This document shows, piece after piece, positions 52,194-61,631 of a stretch of 64,000 nt of DNA (within the stretch, counting starts at the first letter, position 1; each line of letters begins with the position of its first letter). This DNA is from Peptococcus niger. Lineage in GTDB: Bacteria > Bacillota > Peptococcia > Peptococcales > Peptococcaceae. The stretch covers positions 62,001 through 126,000 of the forward strand of contig NZ_FNAF01000003.1 in the NCBI RefSeq assembly GCF_900101835.1. Direction: 5' to 3'. The notes under the pieces are model-generated. The model worked only from the letters and a program-made list of their open reading frames with translations, had not been told where the DNA came from and searched no databases. The position numbers were made by a program, and so were the translations under genes.

Positions 52194-55100
52194 ATGCGCT
52201 CTTTTAACGAACAATTACAACATTTATTTGGCGATGCCCATCTGGCCAAGAGCCTGGGCATCGAGACGGAGCGGCTGCAGCGGATAGCGGAGGACGCCCG
52301 GTGGGCCTCGGAAGCGGCAGGGCTCCTGGACCAGACGCCCATTCCCGCTAAAGCCGTGGTCCAGCTGGCCGGTGATTTTCTTACAGCGGTAGACCTTGCC
52401 CTGCCTGAGGATTGGCCCCAGGCGGTTTACGATATTGCCTCCGGCGCCCTGTTTGACAACCGGGGTGAGGGGATGTATTCAGAGCGCCTTCGGGCTGCCG
52501 CCTTTTTCAGCTTGGACCTGCTGGGCCTTTTCCTGAGCACCCACCGCCGGCTGAACGGTTTGGACAAGCGGCTGGATTTTATGCCCTTGACGCCGCAAGA
52601 GATTACCGCCAGCCCCCACGCCAAAGAATTTTCCCGCCTGCAAAATATTTGGGAAGTGGATTATATTGATGAAATCCTGCGCCTGGGGCGGGAGCTCTTT
52701 TACTTTGACTTGTTGGCCCACATCGTTGGCGTTCAACGGGTGGCCCTGACCGTTGGCCTCCAGCTGAAGGAAGCCGGAGTCCCGGTGGACGTGGTCCTCC
52801 TGTCCGGGGCGGCCATGGTGCATGACATTGGCAAATTCGGCCCGAAAAACGAGGAAGAAATCAAGCGGATGGCCTACCTCCACTATTACTATACGGAGCA
52901 ATGGTGCAACCGCCAAGGCTTGGTGGCCATCGGGCACATTGCTACCAACCACTCCACCTGGGATTTGGAACTGGAAAACTTGGCCGTTGAATCCATGCTC
53001 TTGATTTACGGAGACTTTCGCAGCAAGGCCCAGGAAGGGCCCCGCGGTGCCCATGAAGTGATGATGATCTACAGCCTGGATGACGCCTTCCAAGTGATTT
53101 TAAACAAGCTGGACAATGTGGATGCCGCCAAACGCCAGCGCTACCAACGGGTCTACAACCGCCTGTCGGATTTTGAGGCCTTTATGACCGGCTACGGCGT
53201 TGACGTCAGCCTGGGCGAACGGCGGCCCCCACAGCGACGGCCGGCCTGGGTGGGCATGCTCGATGCAGAAGCCACACCGCGTATTTTTAAAGATTTGACC
53301 TTCCGGCATAACATCGAAATCATGCACATGCTTGGCAAGCCGGCCTACCTGCGCGGCATGCTGGAAGCCTTGCGGGCGGAAGACAATGCGGTCACGGTAC
53401 GCGCCAACCTTACCGTTTTTGATGAATACATGACCTATATGACGCGGCCGCAAAAGGAACTGATTTTTAATTATCTCCTGGAAATGCTCATTCATCCGGA
53501 AGGGGATATCCGTCGTCAGGCGGCGGACCTCATCGGCAATCTCATTGCCGGCTTTGATGAGCGGTATAGCAAGTGGCTGCCGGATGGGACCGTTCGCGAG
53601 CGGCAGGGGCGGACGGCCTTGTCCCTCTGGCAGCAAGTCCTGGTGCGGGTCTTTTCGCCGGACCATAAATTAGGTGATCGTTACCGCCGCTTCCAAGGCT
53701 ATGCCTTTCACCAAATTTTGGATAGCCTGCTGACCGGTTTGCCGGCAGAAGATAAAGAACAATTTTTAACCCAGCTGCTCCATTACTACCGGAATACAGA
53801 CTGTGATGATTTGAGCGCCTTTATCCTCCTGGACGCCTTATCCGAGGTGCCCATGCAGGCGGTCAGCGAGCGGGAGGCGCATATGCTCCTGCGTTCAGCG
53901 GAAGCCTGGGCCCCACGGGACAATGTGGAAGTGCGGCTGGCCATTTTGCAGTTCTTTGAAAAATTTATCACTGAAAGCCGTCTGCCGGCCAAGGCCATTA
54001 TCCCCTATTGGCAGCGCATCCGGGCCTTGGACTTGACCTGGCCCGGGGAGACCTACCAGCAGGCGCATATTGACGCCCTCCTGGCAGGGGGGATTTGCCG
54101 GTTGCCGAAATTGCGCAGTTCGGAAGTTTTCCTGGAAAATCTCAAGTCCTCCACCCCCTGGCAGGTGAAGCGGGTCAACATCCGGCGGCTATCGGATGCG
54201 CTGGTGGATGACCCGGGCATGAACCATCTCCACGTGGCCCTTCATTTTTCCAATTTACTCAAAGTGAGTGAACAGATCAATGTGCGCCATGAGGCGGGGA
54301 ATATGTTGGTCAATATTGCCGCCCACTTGAGCGAAGAAGAAGTGAATGAAGTGGCGGTGGAGCTGTGTCGCGGGCTGGAAATGGATTCCTTTGAATTCAC
54401 CAAATATATCCCTGAATACCTGGCCCGGTTGTGCAATAATTTGCCCACCCGGGAATACGATGAAATCCTTGTGACCCTGGCCAACCTGGTCGATGCCAAA
54501 AATGAAACCACCGCCCAGCTGGCCATGGATACCCTGGCCCATATGGTGGCCGTTTTTGAAAGCCGTGACCGAGAGGAAAGGGCCGATGAACGCCGCCGCC
54601 ACCTGTCGCGCCTGGTGGGACTATTAATGAAGGGCTTGGCCAGCTACCACGATACGGTTAAGCTGGAAACCTTAGGCGCCTTGGGCCGGTCCATCTTTGG
54701 CAACCGACAGCTGTCGCTGGCTTATCGCCGGGATATTTTTGATGTGGCCTACAAACGCCTGCTGATGCTGGTGGTCAATGAGGAAGAGGCAGGGGAGCTG
54801 GACTTCTACGCGCGCTGCGCCCTCCTGAACCACCTTTACCGCTTCCTGAGCGATTACTTCCTGGGCGGGGATCCCTGGCATTTGTATGAAAATAAAAAGG
54901 TGGCCTTTTTTCCGGGGACCTTTGACCCCTTTACCCTGGGGCATAAGGCCATCGTGCAAAACATCCGGGATGCCGGCTTTGAAGTCTACCTAGGCCTGGA
55001 TGAATTCAGCTGGAGCAAGAATACCCAGCCAACGCAGATCCGCCGGGCCATCGTAAAAATGAGCGTGGCGGAGGAGGAAAATGTTTTCCTTTTCCCGCCC

Positions 55101-57014
55101 ATCTTTCCGGTGAACATTGCCAGTGCGGAAGACCTGGCCCGCCTGGCGGAGGTCTTTAACAACAAGGACCTTTACCTGGTGGTCGGCAGCGATGTTTTGG
55201 CCAATGCCTCTGCCTATCGGCAGCCGCGCGACAGCTATTCGGTGCATCAGTTCAACCACATCATTGTGCGCCGGGCGGAAGATGGCATGAGTTCCGAGGC
55301 CAAAGCCGAGGCCCTGGCCCGCCTAGATGGTGATGTGATTGAAATCGCCCTGCCGGAAATCCCGGATGGCGTTTCTTCTACGGCCATTCGCAAAAACATC
55401 GAGAAAAACCGGGATATTTCCCACTTGATTGACACCATGGCCCAGAATTTTATCTACACCCACAACCTTTACTTAGGGGAGCGGAAGACCAAGGCGGTCA
55501 AGGCCGACAGGCCGTACACGACCACCTTGGTGGCGGCCCAGGAAGGCGGCTTCTGGCGCGATTTAGAGGCTTTTCTGGAGCAGGATTCAGCGGAAGACCA
55601 AGCCCTCTCCTTTTTGACCGGTGAATTGCCGCAGAACAGCCGCCTGGTGGCCATCCGCCGTGATGGTCACCTGGAGAGCACGGCGATGGTGCAGACCGTA
55701 TCCTCCCGTGACCTCTATGACGTTATTGGCAGACGGGACATTTGCCACTACCTGCGAGAAAAAGGCGCCAGCCATATGGCCTTTATCTCCCACCTGGTCT
55801 TTTCCGATAAGGCCATGGACGGCGGCCAGCGCGCCTTGACCGATGCCCTCTTATGGGCCATTGAACAGACGGCGACGGTGGCCGTGTACATGGGCCAGGG
55901 CGAGCAGGAAAAGAAACGGCTTCGCGGGCTTTTGATGCGGCACGGATTTCAGCTGCTGACGGAAGCCTTTGCGGATGACGGATCTGATAGCTGGTATGCC
56001 ATCGTAAACATGCGCATGCCCCTCCTGCTGTCCAACAATGTAGGCACCTTGCTGAAAGAGCCCTATGCTCACCTGCCCTCGGTGGCCCGGGTTCTATTTG
56101 ATACCCACCACCGCTTGATGCAGGCCATGACCGCCTTTTATCCCGGTGAACTGGTGCTGTCCTATGAAAGCGCTGTCTTGGAAGCGGAATTGGCCCGCCT
56201 CATCAGTTCCGAAAACGGGGTCCCGCCGGTACAAGGTCAAGTGCGCACCCTAGGGGACTACATGTGCGTGCCTTTCGGACACTTGCTGCGGCGGTCAGTG
56301 GTGGCCAATACGGTTACCCGGCCCTTTTTTATCCAGCGGCTCTACCCCGGTGATATGCGCCAACTGGACATTGCCCCCCTGCCCTATCACAGTGATTTAA
56401 AAACGCAGGCGCAAGTGCTCTATGCCTTCCATCGTGGCGTTATTTTAAGCGATGAAGTGATTAACCGTGGCCGGACCCTGGAGCTGGTGCTCCCGCTTTT
56501 GGCCGCGGAAAAAGTACCGATCAAGAGCATGGTCAGCGGCATCATCACCGGCAGCGGGCGAGATTTACTGGAAGACCTGGACCTGCCTTACCGGGCCTTG
56601 CACTATTTGCCGAATGTCCGTTATTGGATTGTTGACAGCAAGGGCTACCCCTTTATTGACGGTTATTCCCGGGCGGATGGTCCGGTCAGCATTTTGTCCG
56701 GCCTGGAACGGGTGACAAACCCGGTCCTGCCCTTTGCCGCCTCGCCCCTTTTCCGTGATGCCGATGCAAATGCAACTTGGCAGTATTCGGAAGCCAGCCT
56801 GCGTAATGCCCTGGCCATCATGCAGGTCCTGGAAGAAGCCTATCAAGCGGAAAATGAGCGGAACCTGACCCTGCGGCGGATGCCGGAAGTCTTTAACCGG
56901 CCGATGATTTCCGACCACGGCACCGGCCCGGTCTACGACATGACCCACAGCCCATCGCATTACATTGCACAGAACCTATCGCGCTTAGCTTATTTCCAAA
57001 ATCTCATTCCATAA
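52194..57014 (+). CDS. Giant HD / helical-repeat / NadD-like nucleotidyltransferase / PRTase-like protein
   Basis: A 1606-residue cytoplasmic-looking protein with no signal or membrane segment. (1) An HD-type hydrolase at about 150-330 (His176, HD at 210-211, His248, His253). (2) About 350-890: long helical, HEAT/ARM-like repeats. (3) About 900-1080: a NadD/cytidylyltransferase domain with PGTFDPFTLGHKA (Thr914-x-Gly-His917) and SSTAIR at 1061-1066. (4) About 1110-1270: a stretch resembling a GNAT fold (weak). (5) About 1290-1520: a phosphoribosyltransferase-like domain with GVILSDEVINRGRTL at 1415-1429 in the style of the PRPP loop. NadD and HD (YqeK) are neighbours in Bacillota, but this architecture is not one I recognise. 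AAAGGAGG precedes the ATG; GC-rich, with host-like codon use. Confidence 0.7.
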   Translation: MRSFNEQLQHLFGDAHLAKSLGIETERLQRIAEDARWASEAAGLLDQTPIPAKAVVQLAGDFLTAVDLALPEDWPQAVYDIASGALFDNRGEGMYSERLRAAAFFSLDLLGLFLSTHRRLNGLDKRLDFMPLTPQEITASPHAKEFSRLQNIWEVDYIDEILRLGRELFYFDLLAHIVGVQRVALTVGLQLKEAGVPVDVVLLSGAAMVHDIGKFGPKNEEEIKRMAYLHYYYTEQWCNRQGLVAIGHIATNHSTWDLELENLAVESMLLIYGDFRSKAQEGPRGAHEVMMIYSLDDAFQVILNKLDNVDAAKRQRYQRVYNRLSDFEAFMTGYGVDVSLGERRPPQRRPAWVGMLDAEATPRIFKDLTFRHNIEIMHMLGKPAYLRGMLEALRAEDNAVTVRANLTVFDEYMTYMTRPQKELIFNYLLEMLIHPEGDIRRQAADLIGNLIAGFDERYSKWLPDGTVRERQGRTALSLWQQVLVRVFSPDHKLGDRYRRFQGYAFHQILDSLLTGLPAEDKEQFLTQLLHYYRNTDCDDLSAFILLDALSEVPMQAVSEREAHMLLRSAEAWAPRDNVEVRLAILQFFEKFITESRLPAKAIIPYWQRIRALDLTWPGETYQQAHIDALLAGGICRLPKLRSSEVFLENLKSSTPWQVKRVNIRRLSDALVDDPGMNHLHVALHFSNLLKVSEQINVRHEAGNMLVNIAAHLSEEEVNEVAVELCRGLEMDSFEFTKYIPEYLARLCNNLPTREYDEILVTLANLVDAKNETTAQLAMDTLAHMVAVFESRDREERADERRRHLSRLVGLLMKGLASYHDTVKLETLGALGRSIFGNRQLSLAYRRDIFDVAYKRLLMLVVNEEEAGELDFYARCALLNHLYRFLSDYFLGGDPWHLYENKKVAFFPGTFDPFTLGHKAIVQNIRDAGFEVYLGLDEFSWSKNTQPTQIRRAIVKMSVAEEENVFLFPPIFPVNIASAEDLARLAEVFNNKDLYLVVGSDVLANASAYRQPRDSYSVHQFNHIIVRRAEDGMSSEAKAEALARLDGDVIEIALPEIPDGVSSTAIRKNIEKNRDISHLIDTMAQNFIYTHNLYLGERKTKAVKADRPYTTTLVAAQEGGFWRDLEAFLEQDSAEDQALSFLTGELPQNSRLVAIRRDGHLESTAMVQTVSSRDLYDVIGRRDICHYLREKGASHMAFISHLVFSDKAMDGGQRALTDALLWAIEQTATVAVYMGQGEQEKKRLRGLLMRHGFQLLTEAFADDGSDSWYAIVNMRMPLLLSNNVGTLLKEPYAHLPSVARVLFDTHHRLMQAMTAFYPGELVLSYESAVLEAELARLISSENGVPPVQGQVRTLGDYMCVPFGHLLRRSVVANTVTRPFFIQRLYPGDMRQLDIAPLPYHSDLKTQAQVLYAFHRGVILSDEVINRGRTLELVLPLLAAEKVPIKSMVSGIITGSGRDLLEDLDLPYRALHYLPNVRYWIVDSKGYPFIDGYSRADGPVSILSGLERVTNPVLPFAASPLFRDADANATWQYSEASLRNALAIMQVLEEAYQAENERNLTLRRMPEVFNRPMISDHGTGPVYDMTHSPSHYIAQNLSRLAYFQNLIP

Positions 57015-57026
57015 GGAGGACTTATC

Positions 57027-58283
57027 GTGAAAGCATACGAGTACAAAGGTTACACTATTCTTGCCGATCAAGCACCGGAGGGTGCCAAAGAAATTGCTTT
57101 TGGTAAAACCGCCCAGGCGGATACCATTTTACGGCTCTACGAAGGTGGCTACAATGATCCCAGTGCCTATATTGTCAATAGGCCTCAATTTATTGAAGCC
57201 CCCCACTTCGGGGTGGCCGGCCTGATGGATAAGGGGCAGACCCTGGACAGCCCCTTTGCCCCCTTTTCCGTATCTTTAGCGGAACATCGGATCGTTGCTG
57301 TGAACACCTCCTGGGAGGGCTGGGAATATCGGCTGAATTATCCCGGCGTGCCCTGCCGGTTGCCGGCACGGGTGCAAATCATCGGCATGGGGGATGTCGG
57401 CCATACCTGCCTCATTGCCCTGAGGCTTATGGGCAGCGACTTGATCGGTGACATCGGTATTTATGACGTATTGGAATCGGCCGCGGAGCGCTGGTCCTTT
57501 GAAATGGGCCAATGTGTTTGGTCTTTCCCGGATGAAGACCTTCCGACGGTCCACCAAATTAAACGGGAAGACTTGTTCCGGCATGTGGATATTGTCATCT
57601 TTGCTGCTGCCCGCGGGGTGCCTGCTCCGGGTGAAGAAGCAGCCGACGTACGCAAGGCGCAATATCAGCACAATGCCCCGATGGTTGCCGAATACGCTAA
57701 ATTGGCCCGGGAGCAGGACTACCAAGGCATGTTCATCATGCTCTCTGACCCGGTGGAACGGTTGGCCCAGGTGGCCTGGCGCCAGTCCAACTTAAATGAA
57801 AAAGGTGAATTTGACGGCAAAGGCCTGCGCCCTGAGCAAGTGGAAGGCTACGGTTTGGGTGTGATGCACGCCCGTGCCGGCTATGTGATGCCTGAGTACA
57901 TTAAAAACGGCCGCGCCTTCGGACGCCATGGTGACGGGCTCATCTTGGCCAATGACATTGCCGCCTATGACGATGCCCTGTCGCAAGAATTAAGCGCCAA
58001 AGTGGCTTCCCTGAACATGGACCTCCGCCGCCGCATCGGCTATAAGCCCTTTGTTGGTCCGGCGGTTTCCAGCGGCGCCTTGACCCTCTTGAGTCGGTTG
58101 CGGGGGACCCGGCATTACAGTGCCGTTTTCATGGATGGCGTTTATTACGGCGCCCCGCTGCGGACCCGCAACGGTTTGCCGGCCTTGGAATATCTGCCCA
58201 TGGATCCGGTCTTGTGCGACCGTCTAAAAGACGGCGTGGCCAGCTTAAAAGCGGAAATTGAAGCGGATGGCGATGCCCTGTGA
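57027..58283 (+). CDS. LDH/MDH-like NAD-binding protein of the giant-protein operon
   Basis: A 418-residue protein. Residues 1-110 form an N-terminal domain I do not recognise. Then a Rossmann fold begins at VQIIGMGDVGHTCLIALRLMG (GxGxxG, about 114-134) and IGIYDV (acidic end of strand 2). FIMLSDPVERLAQVAW resembles the lactate/malate dehydrogenase loop around the conserved Asn-Pro, here Asp-Pro. The C-terminal part contains GYGLGVMHARAGYVMPEYIKNG. Probably an oxidoreductase or a sensor of nicotinamide cofactor; substrate unknown. GTG start, AAGGAGGA SD, 12 bases after the giant gene. Confidence 0.65.
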   Translation: MKAYEYKGYTILADQAPEGAKEIAFGKTAQADTILRLYEGGYNDPSAYIVNRPQFIEAPHFGVAGLMDKGQTLDSPFAPFSVSLAEHRIVAVNTSWEGWEYRLNYPGVPCRLPARVQIIGMGDVGHTCLIALRLMGSDLIGDIGIYDVLESAAERWSFEMGQCVWSFPDEDLPTVHQIKREDLFRHVDIVIFAAARGVPAPGEEAADVRKAQYQHNAPMVAEYAKLAREQDYQGMFIMLSDPVERLAQVAWRQSNLNEKGEFDGKGLRPEQVEGYGLGVMHARAGYVMPEYIKNGRAFGRHGDGLILANDIAAYDDALSQELSAKVASLNMDLRRRIGYKPFVGPAVSSGALTLLSRLRGTRHYSAVFMDGVYYGAPLRTRNGLPALEYLPMDPVLCDRLKDGVASLKAEIEADGDAL

Positions 58284-59332
58284 CCCTAGCCGTTGTTGCC
58301 CCGCCGGCCGCCAAACGGAAAGACAATGAGCGGCTGGACGGGCTCTTGGCCAGGTATATGCCCCAGGATGCCATTTTGATTGAACAGGCAACGGACTTGG
58401 AGCTGGCCAGGGGGAAGAAAGTCCTCTTTGCGGTTAGCTTGGACGATGGCGGCATGAACAGCGAATTGGACGCCATGAAGCGCCGGCTGGCCCTTGAGCC
58501 GACCCTCCTGGAAGGCGCCACCGGTGCCGTTTGGGTAGATGGGCCGGGCGCCCTTTTTACCAAGAGCATTGCCCGGGAAATCGTCTTTTACACCAACCGT
58601 GCCGGCTGCGCCTTTATTCCTAAGGCCTTGATTGAAGGCACCGGTGATTTGTACAACTTTGAACTGCGCGCTGCCCTGATGAAGACCGATTTAAAAAGCG
58701 CCTACGGTTACCACCTGGCCCAACTGGTACGCCGGCTCCAGACAGACCGTCCGCCGGTCCCAGCGTCACCGGTAGAGCTCTTGGCCGTTGCCGCCACCAA
58801 CCGGCTGCGCAACGCCAATACCGTCTGCTTTTGGAACTTGGTGCGGGATGCGCTGCCTGGGCAGGTCCACACCAGCTTTTTAAACCTGGGCAAGGGCAAC
58901 ATTGCCGATTGCCGGGGCTGTGGCTACCAGGTCTGCGTCAGTCGTGGCTGCCCGGACCGGGATCTGATGGTGGAAAGAGGGTTCTCTGAAGTGGCCAAGG
59001 CCGATGCCCTTATGATCCTGGCGCCCAACCTAAACGATGGCCTGGGACCGGACCTGGTTGCCTTTATCAACCGCCTGACCCATTCGGCCAACATAGGTCA
59101 AATTACCAGCCAATGGCTTTACGCCATTATCGTCAGCGGTTATTCGGGTAGCGACCTCTTGGCCCGGCAGCTGCTGAATGCCTTTTGCCTGAACAAAGGA
59201 TTTCGCCTGCCGCCCTACTTTGCCGCCATGATCACCGCCAATCGGCCGCGCTCTATTTTAGAACGCGACGGCATTGAGCAGGTGGCAGAAACCTTCGCCC
59301 AGCAAATTGCCGCCACCCTGGCACCGGCTTAA
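58280..59332 (+). CDS. FMN-reductase/iron-sulfur flavoprotein-like protein
   Basis: A 350-residue protein. The C-terminal half (about 165-350) resembles NADPH-dependent FMN reductase/flavodoxin folds. It contains ADCRGCGYQVCVSRGCPDRD, a C-x2-C-x4-C-x4-C motif like that in iron-sulfur flavoproteins (Isf). The N-terminal half (LFAVSLDDGGMNSELDAMKRRLALEP...) also has an alpha/beta flavodoxin-like look, possibly a duplicated or degenerate domain. GTG start overlaps the stop of the previous gene (GTGA), so expression is coupled. A redox partner role is inferred. Confidence 0.65.
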   Translation: MTLAVVAPPAAKRKDNERLDGLLARYMPQDAILIEQATDLELARGKKVLFAVSLDDGGMNSELDAMKRRLALEPTLLEGATGAVWVDGPGALFTKSIAREIVFYTNRAGCAFIPKALIEGTGDLYNFELRAALMKTDLKSAYGYHLAQLVRRLQTDRPPVPASPVELLAVAATNRLRNANTVCFWNLVRDALPGQVHTSFLNLGKGNIADCRGCGYQVCVSRGCPDRDLMVERGFSEVAKADALMILAPNLNDGLGPDLVAFINRLTHSANIGQITSQWLYAIIVSGYSGSDLLARQLLNAFCLNKGFRLPPYFAAMITANRPRSILERDGIEQVAETFAQQIAATLAPA

Positions 59333-59341
59333 GACATATGC

Positions 59342-59374
59342 AAAGACCCCGACAGATGACCTGTCGGGGTCTTT
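59342..59374 (+). terminator. Rho-independent terminator of the giant-protein operon
   Basis: A perfect 14-base stem AAAGACCCCGACAG/CTGTCGGGGTCTTT with a five-base loop, 10 bases after the stop. Confidence 0.85.
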
Positions 59375-59391
59375 ACTTATGCTGGCTAATA

Positions 59392-59430
59392 GAAAATAAA
59401 AAAGCCGCTCCTTTACAGAAGAGCGGCTTT
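59392..59430 (-). terminator. Rho-independent terminator of lutABC
   Basis: On the minus strand AAAGCCGCTC/GAGCGGCTTT forms a ten-base stem followed by TTTTATTTTC. It lies 9 bases past lutC. Confidence 0.85.
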
Positions 59431-59438
59431 CTTGGATG

Positions 59439-60158
59439 CTAGTCGTTTAAAATAATATAGGTGAGGTTGATCGGGCCGTGGACACCGACAACGCGGACCA
59501 ATTCAATGTCCACTGTCGAGGAAGGGCCTGAAATATGGATGACGGAAGAGGGGAAGTTAGCCGGATCTTGGCGGAATTGTTCCGCCAGTTTCGCCATCGA
59601 TTGGGTCATGCGCGGCACAATGCTGGAGCGGCGCACAACGGCGATGTGGGTAATCGGTAAAAGGCCTACAGACCGGCCGGAGCCGCTGCTCATCGGTTGC
59701 ACCAATGTGCCTGTTTCAGCGATTGCCATGCTGGGGAAGGTCAGCCCCAGGTTGGCATCTTGAGCGTTATTGATGTTTTCTTCGCGGCTTTTGGTCGGAT
59801 CCCATTGGATAAAGGATAGTCCGTCTTTACCGTCGGCTTCATCAAACTTTGCTTGAATCCCGAATTCTTCCATTTCCGGCGCTTGCGGATAAATCATTTT
59901 ACCGCCGCCCCAGTCGGCAATGGATTCCATGACAACCTCTGCCAAATTATCCGGGGTGGCTTCCCGATAACGGATGGACAGGGCGTCACATTCGTTTTTA
60001 AACATGGCCAGCACTTCTTCTTGGCTGAGGTCTTGGTACATGGAAACCTGGGGGCCATCTGACAAATCCGGTGCGTCAACGTGGGTTGGAATGGTTTCGC
60101 GGCCGAGCGCCCGAGATACGTTTTTGAGGAAGACCTCTCTATTTTGTTGGGTTAACAT
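59439..60158 (-). CDS. lutC: Lactate utilization protein C (LUD domain)
   Basis: A 239-residue LutC/YkgG-family LUD-domain protein; part of the LutABC complex that oxidises L-lactate to pyruvate in many Bacillota. LTFPSMAIAETGTLVQPMSSGSGRSVGLLPITHI is the LUD core and GPSSTVDIELVRVVGVHGP the C-terminal signature. Starts 3 bases after the lutB stop; the SD AAAGGCGGG lies within the end of lutB. Last gene of the operon. Confidence 0.9.
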   Translation of the reverse strand: MLTQQNREVFLKNVSRALGRETIPTHVDAPDLSDGPQVSMYQDLSQEEVLAMFKNECDALSIRYREATPDNLAEVVMESIADWGGGKMIYPQAPEMEEFGIQAKFDEADGKDGLSFIQWDPTKSREENINNAQDANLGLTFPSMAIAETGTLVQPMSSGSGRSVGLLPITHIAVVRRSSIVPRMTQSMAKLAEQFRQDPANFPSSVIHISGPSSTVDIELVRVVGVHGPINLTYIILND

Positions 60159-60161
60159 TGC

Positions 60162-61595
60162 TTAGCGCCCGCCTTTCTCTTTTTGGTGTTTTTTAAACCA
60201 GTCGCGGAATTTGCGGCTCTTCATGAGTTCCATATCGCGGCTGGACGTCCAATCGCGCAAAACAGGAATATCGCGATCGTTTTTAATTTTATCGCCGGAG
60301 CTGAGAACCTTCATCACCGGTGCGGCTACCTTGGTCCCTGCATCGTATAAAAGGCTGCTGCTCAGCCCCATACCGGCGGTACGGAAAATGCCACCTTCGA
60401 TTGGGCTCATGAGCTTCAGGTCTTCAACGATAATTTGCCGTTGGCGCAGGAGCATTTCGTGAAGGGGAATCTTCACCGGGCAATGGTCTGTGCAAGCCCC
60501 GCATAAGGTAGAGGCAAAGGGCAGGTACTTGGCATTTTCAAAGCCAACCATGAGCGGTGTGAGGACAGCACCCATCGGTCCTGGATAAATGGAGCCGTAA
60601 CCGTGGCCGGTAATGTGCCGGTAGACAGGGCAAATGTTCAGGCAGGCGCCGCAACGAATGCAGCGCAACATTTGGCGGAATTCGCCTTTCAGGATGTTGG
60701 TTCTGCCGTTGTCGATGATAATGATGTGTTGTTCTTCCGGGCCGTCCACTTCATTGGCTTTTTTAGGACCGGTGGACAGGGAGAAGTAGGAGGTGATTTT
60801 AGCACCGACAGATGCGCGAACGAACAATTGCATAATGGCGTCCAAGCATTCAAAGTTCGGTAAAATACGCTCCATACCCATAAAGATAACCTGAGTTTTG
60901 GGTATGGCGGTGACCATACGGCCATTCCCTTCGTTGGTGACGAGGGTTGTGGTGCCGGTCTCGGCAATCCCGTAGTTACAGCCGGTTACGCCGACATCTG
61001 CTGCCAGGAATTTGTCGCGCATGTAGCGGCGGGCAAAGTGGGTCAGCTCCATGGGATCTTCAGACCCCTCATAGCCGGCATCGCCGAAGAGGTCTTTAAT
61101 GATGAAGCGGTCTCTGTGCAGGGCAGGAACGACAATATGAGAGGGCGGGTTCCAGTCGTTCAACTGGAGGATCATCTCAGCCAAGTCGGTTTCATAAACG
61201 GTGACCCCATCATCGATCAGTGCGTGGTTGAGACCAATTTCCTCGGTCATCATGGATTTACTTTTCACACAGCTTTTCGCATTGACGCTGCGGAAAATTT
61301 CAATGGCCTGGTCGACGGCTTCTTTGTCGTCTTTGGCAAAGTAGACCTTTGCGCCGGCTTTTTCTGCATTCGTGGCGAATTGGTCTAAGTAGTAGTCCAG
61401 GTTGTCCAAAACATGGTCGCGGATTTTAGCCGCTTGGCTGCGAAACTCTTCCCAAGCGGGAACGCCGGCCACGATGTTGACACGTTTACCTTGGAACATA
61501 TCCTGTGCCGTTTCAATGGCCTGGTGCTTAAAATCATCCGCCAAGGCGTTTTCAACGCGTTCTTTGAAGGGCTTGGAATCATAAATAATAGCCAT
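60162..61595 (-). CDS. lutB: Lactate utilization protein B (Fe-S and LUD domains)
   Basis: A 477-residue LutB/YkgF protein. The N-terminal LUD domain has the SKSMMTEEIGLNHALIDDG and NYGIAETGTTTLVTNEGNGRM marks, followed by two [4Fe-4S] motifs, CIRCGACLNICPVY and CGACTDHCPVKIP, at about 300-375. It connects the LUD chemistry to electron transfer. GAGGAGG precedes the ATG. The intercistronic gap to lutA is 36 bases. Confidence 0.92.
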   Translation of the reverse strand: MAIIYDSKPFKERVENALADDFKHQAIETAQDMFQGKRVNIVAGVPAWEEFRSQAAKIRDHVLDNLDYYLDQFATNAEKAGAKVYFAKDDKEAVDQAIEIFRSVNAKSCVKSKSMMTEEIGLNHALIDDGVTVYETDLAEMILQLNDWNPPSHIVVPALHRDRFIIKDLFGDAGYEGSEDPMELTHFARRYMRDKFLAADVGVTGCNYGIAETGTTTLVTNEGNGRMVTAIPKTQVIFMGMERILPNFECLDAIMQLFVRASVGAKITSYFSLSTGPKKANEVDGPEEQHIIIIDNGRTNILKGEFRQMLRCIRCGACLNICPVYRHITGHGYGSIYPGPMGAVLTPLMVGFENAKYLPFASTLCGACTDHCPVKIPLHEMLLRQRQIIVEDLKLMSPIEGGIFRTAGMGLSSSLLYDAGTKVAAPVMKVLSSGDKIKNDRDIPVLRDWTSSRDMELMKSRKFRDWFKKHQKEKGGR

Positions 61596-61631
61596 AAGTA
61601 TCCTCCTCTATGGCACCGTCAGGCAAAGGCC

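Noticed and set aside
52479-53093. 204-codon minus-strand frame within the giant gene
   Set aside because: No SD, no domain, and entirely inside a gene with clear conserved motifs on the other strand.
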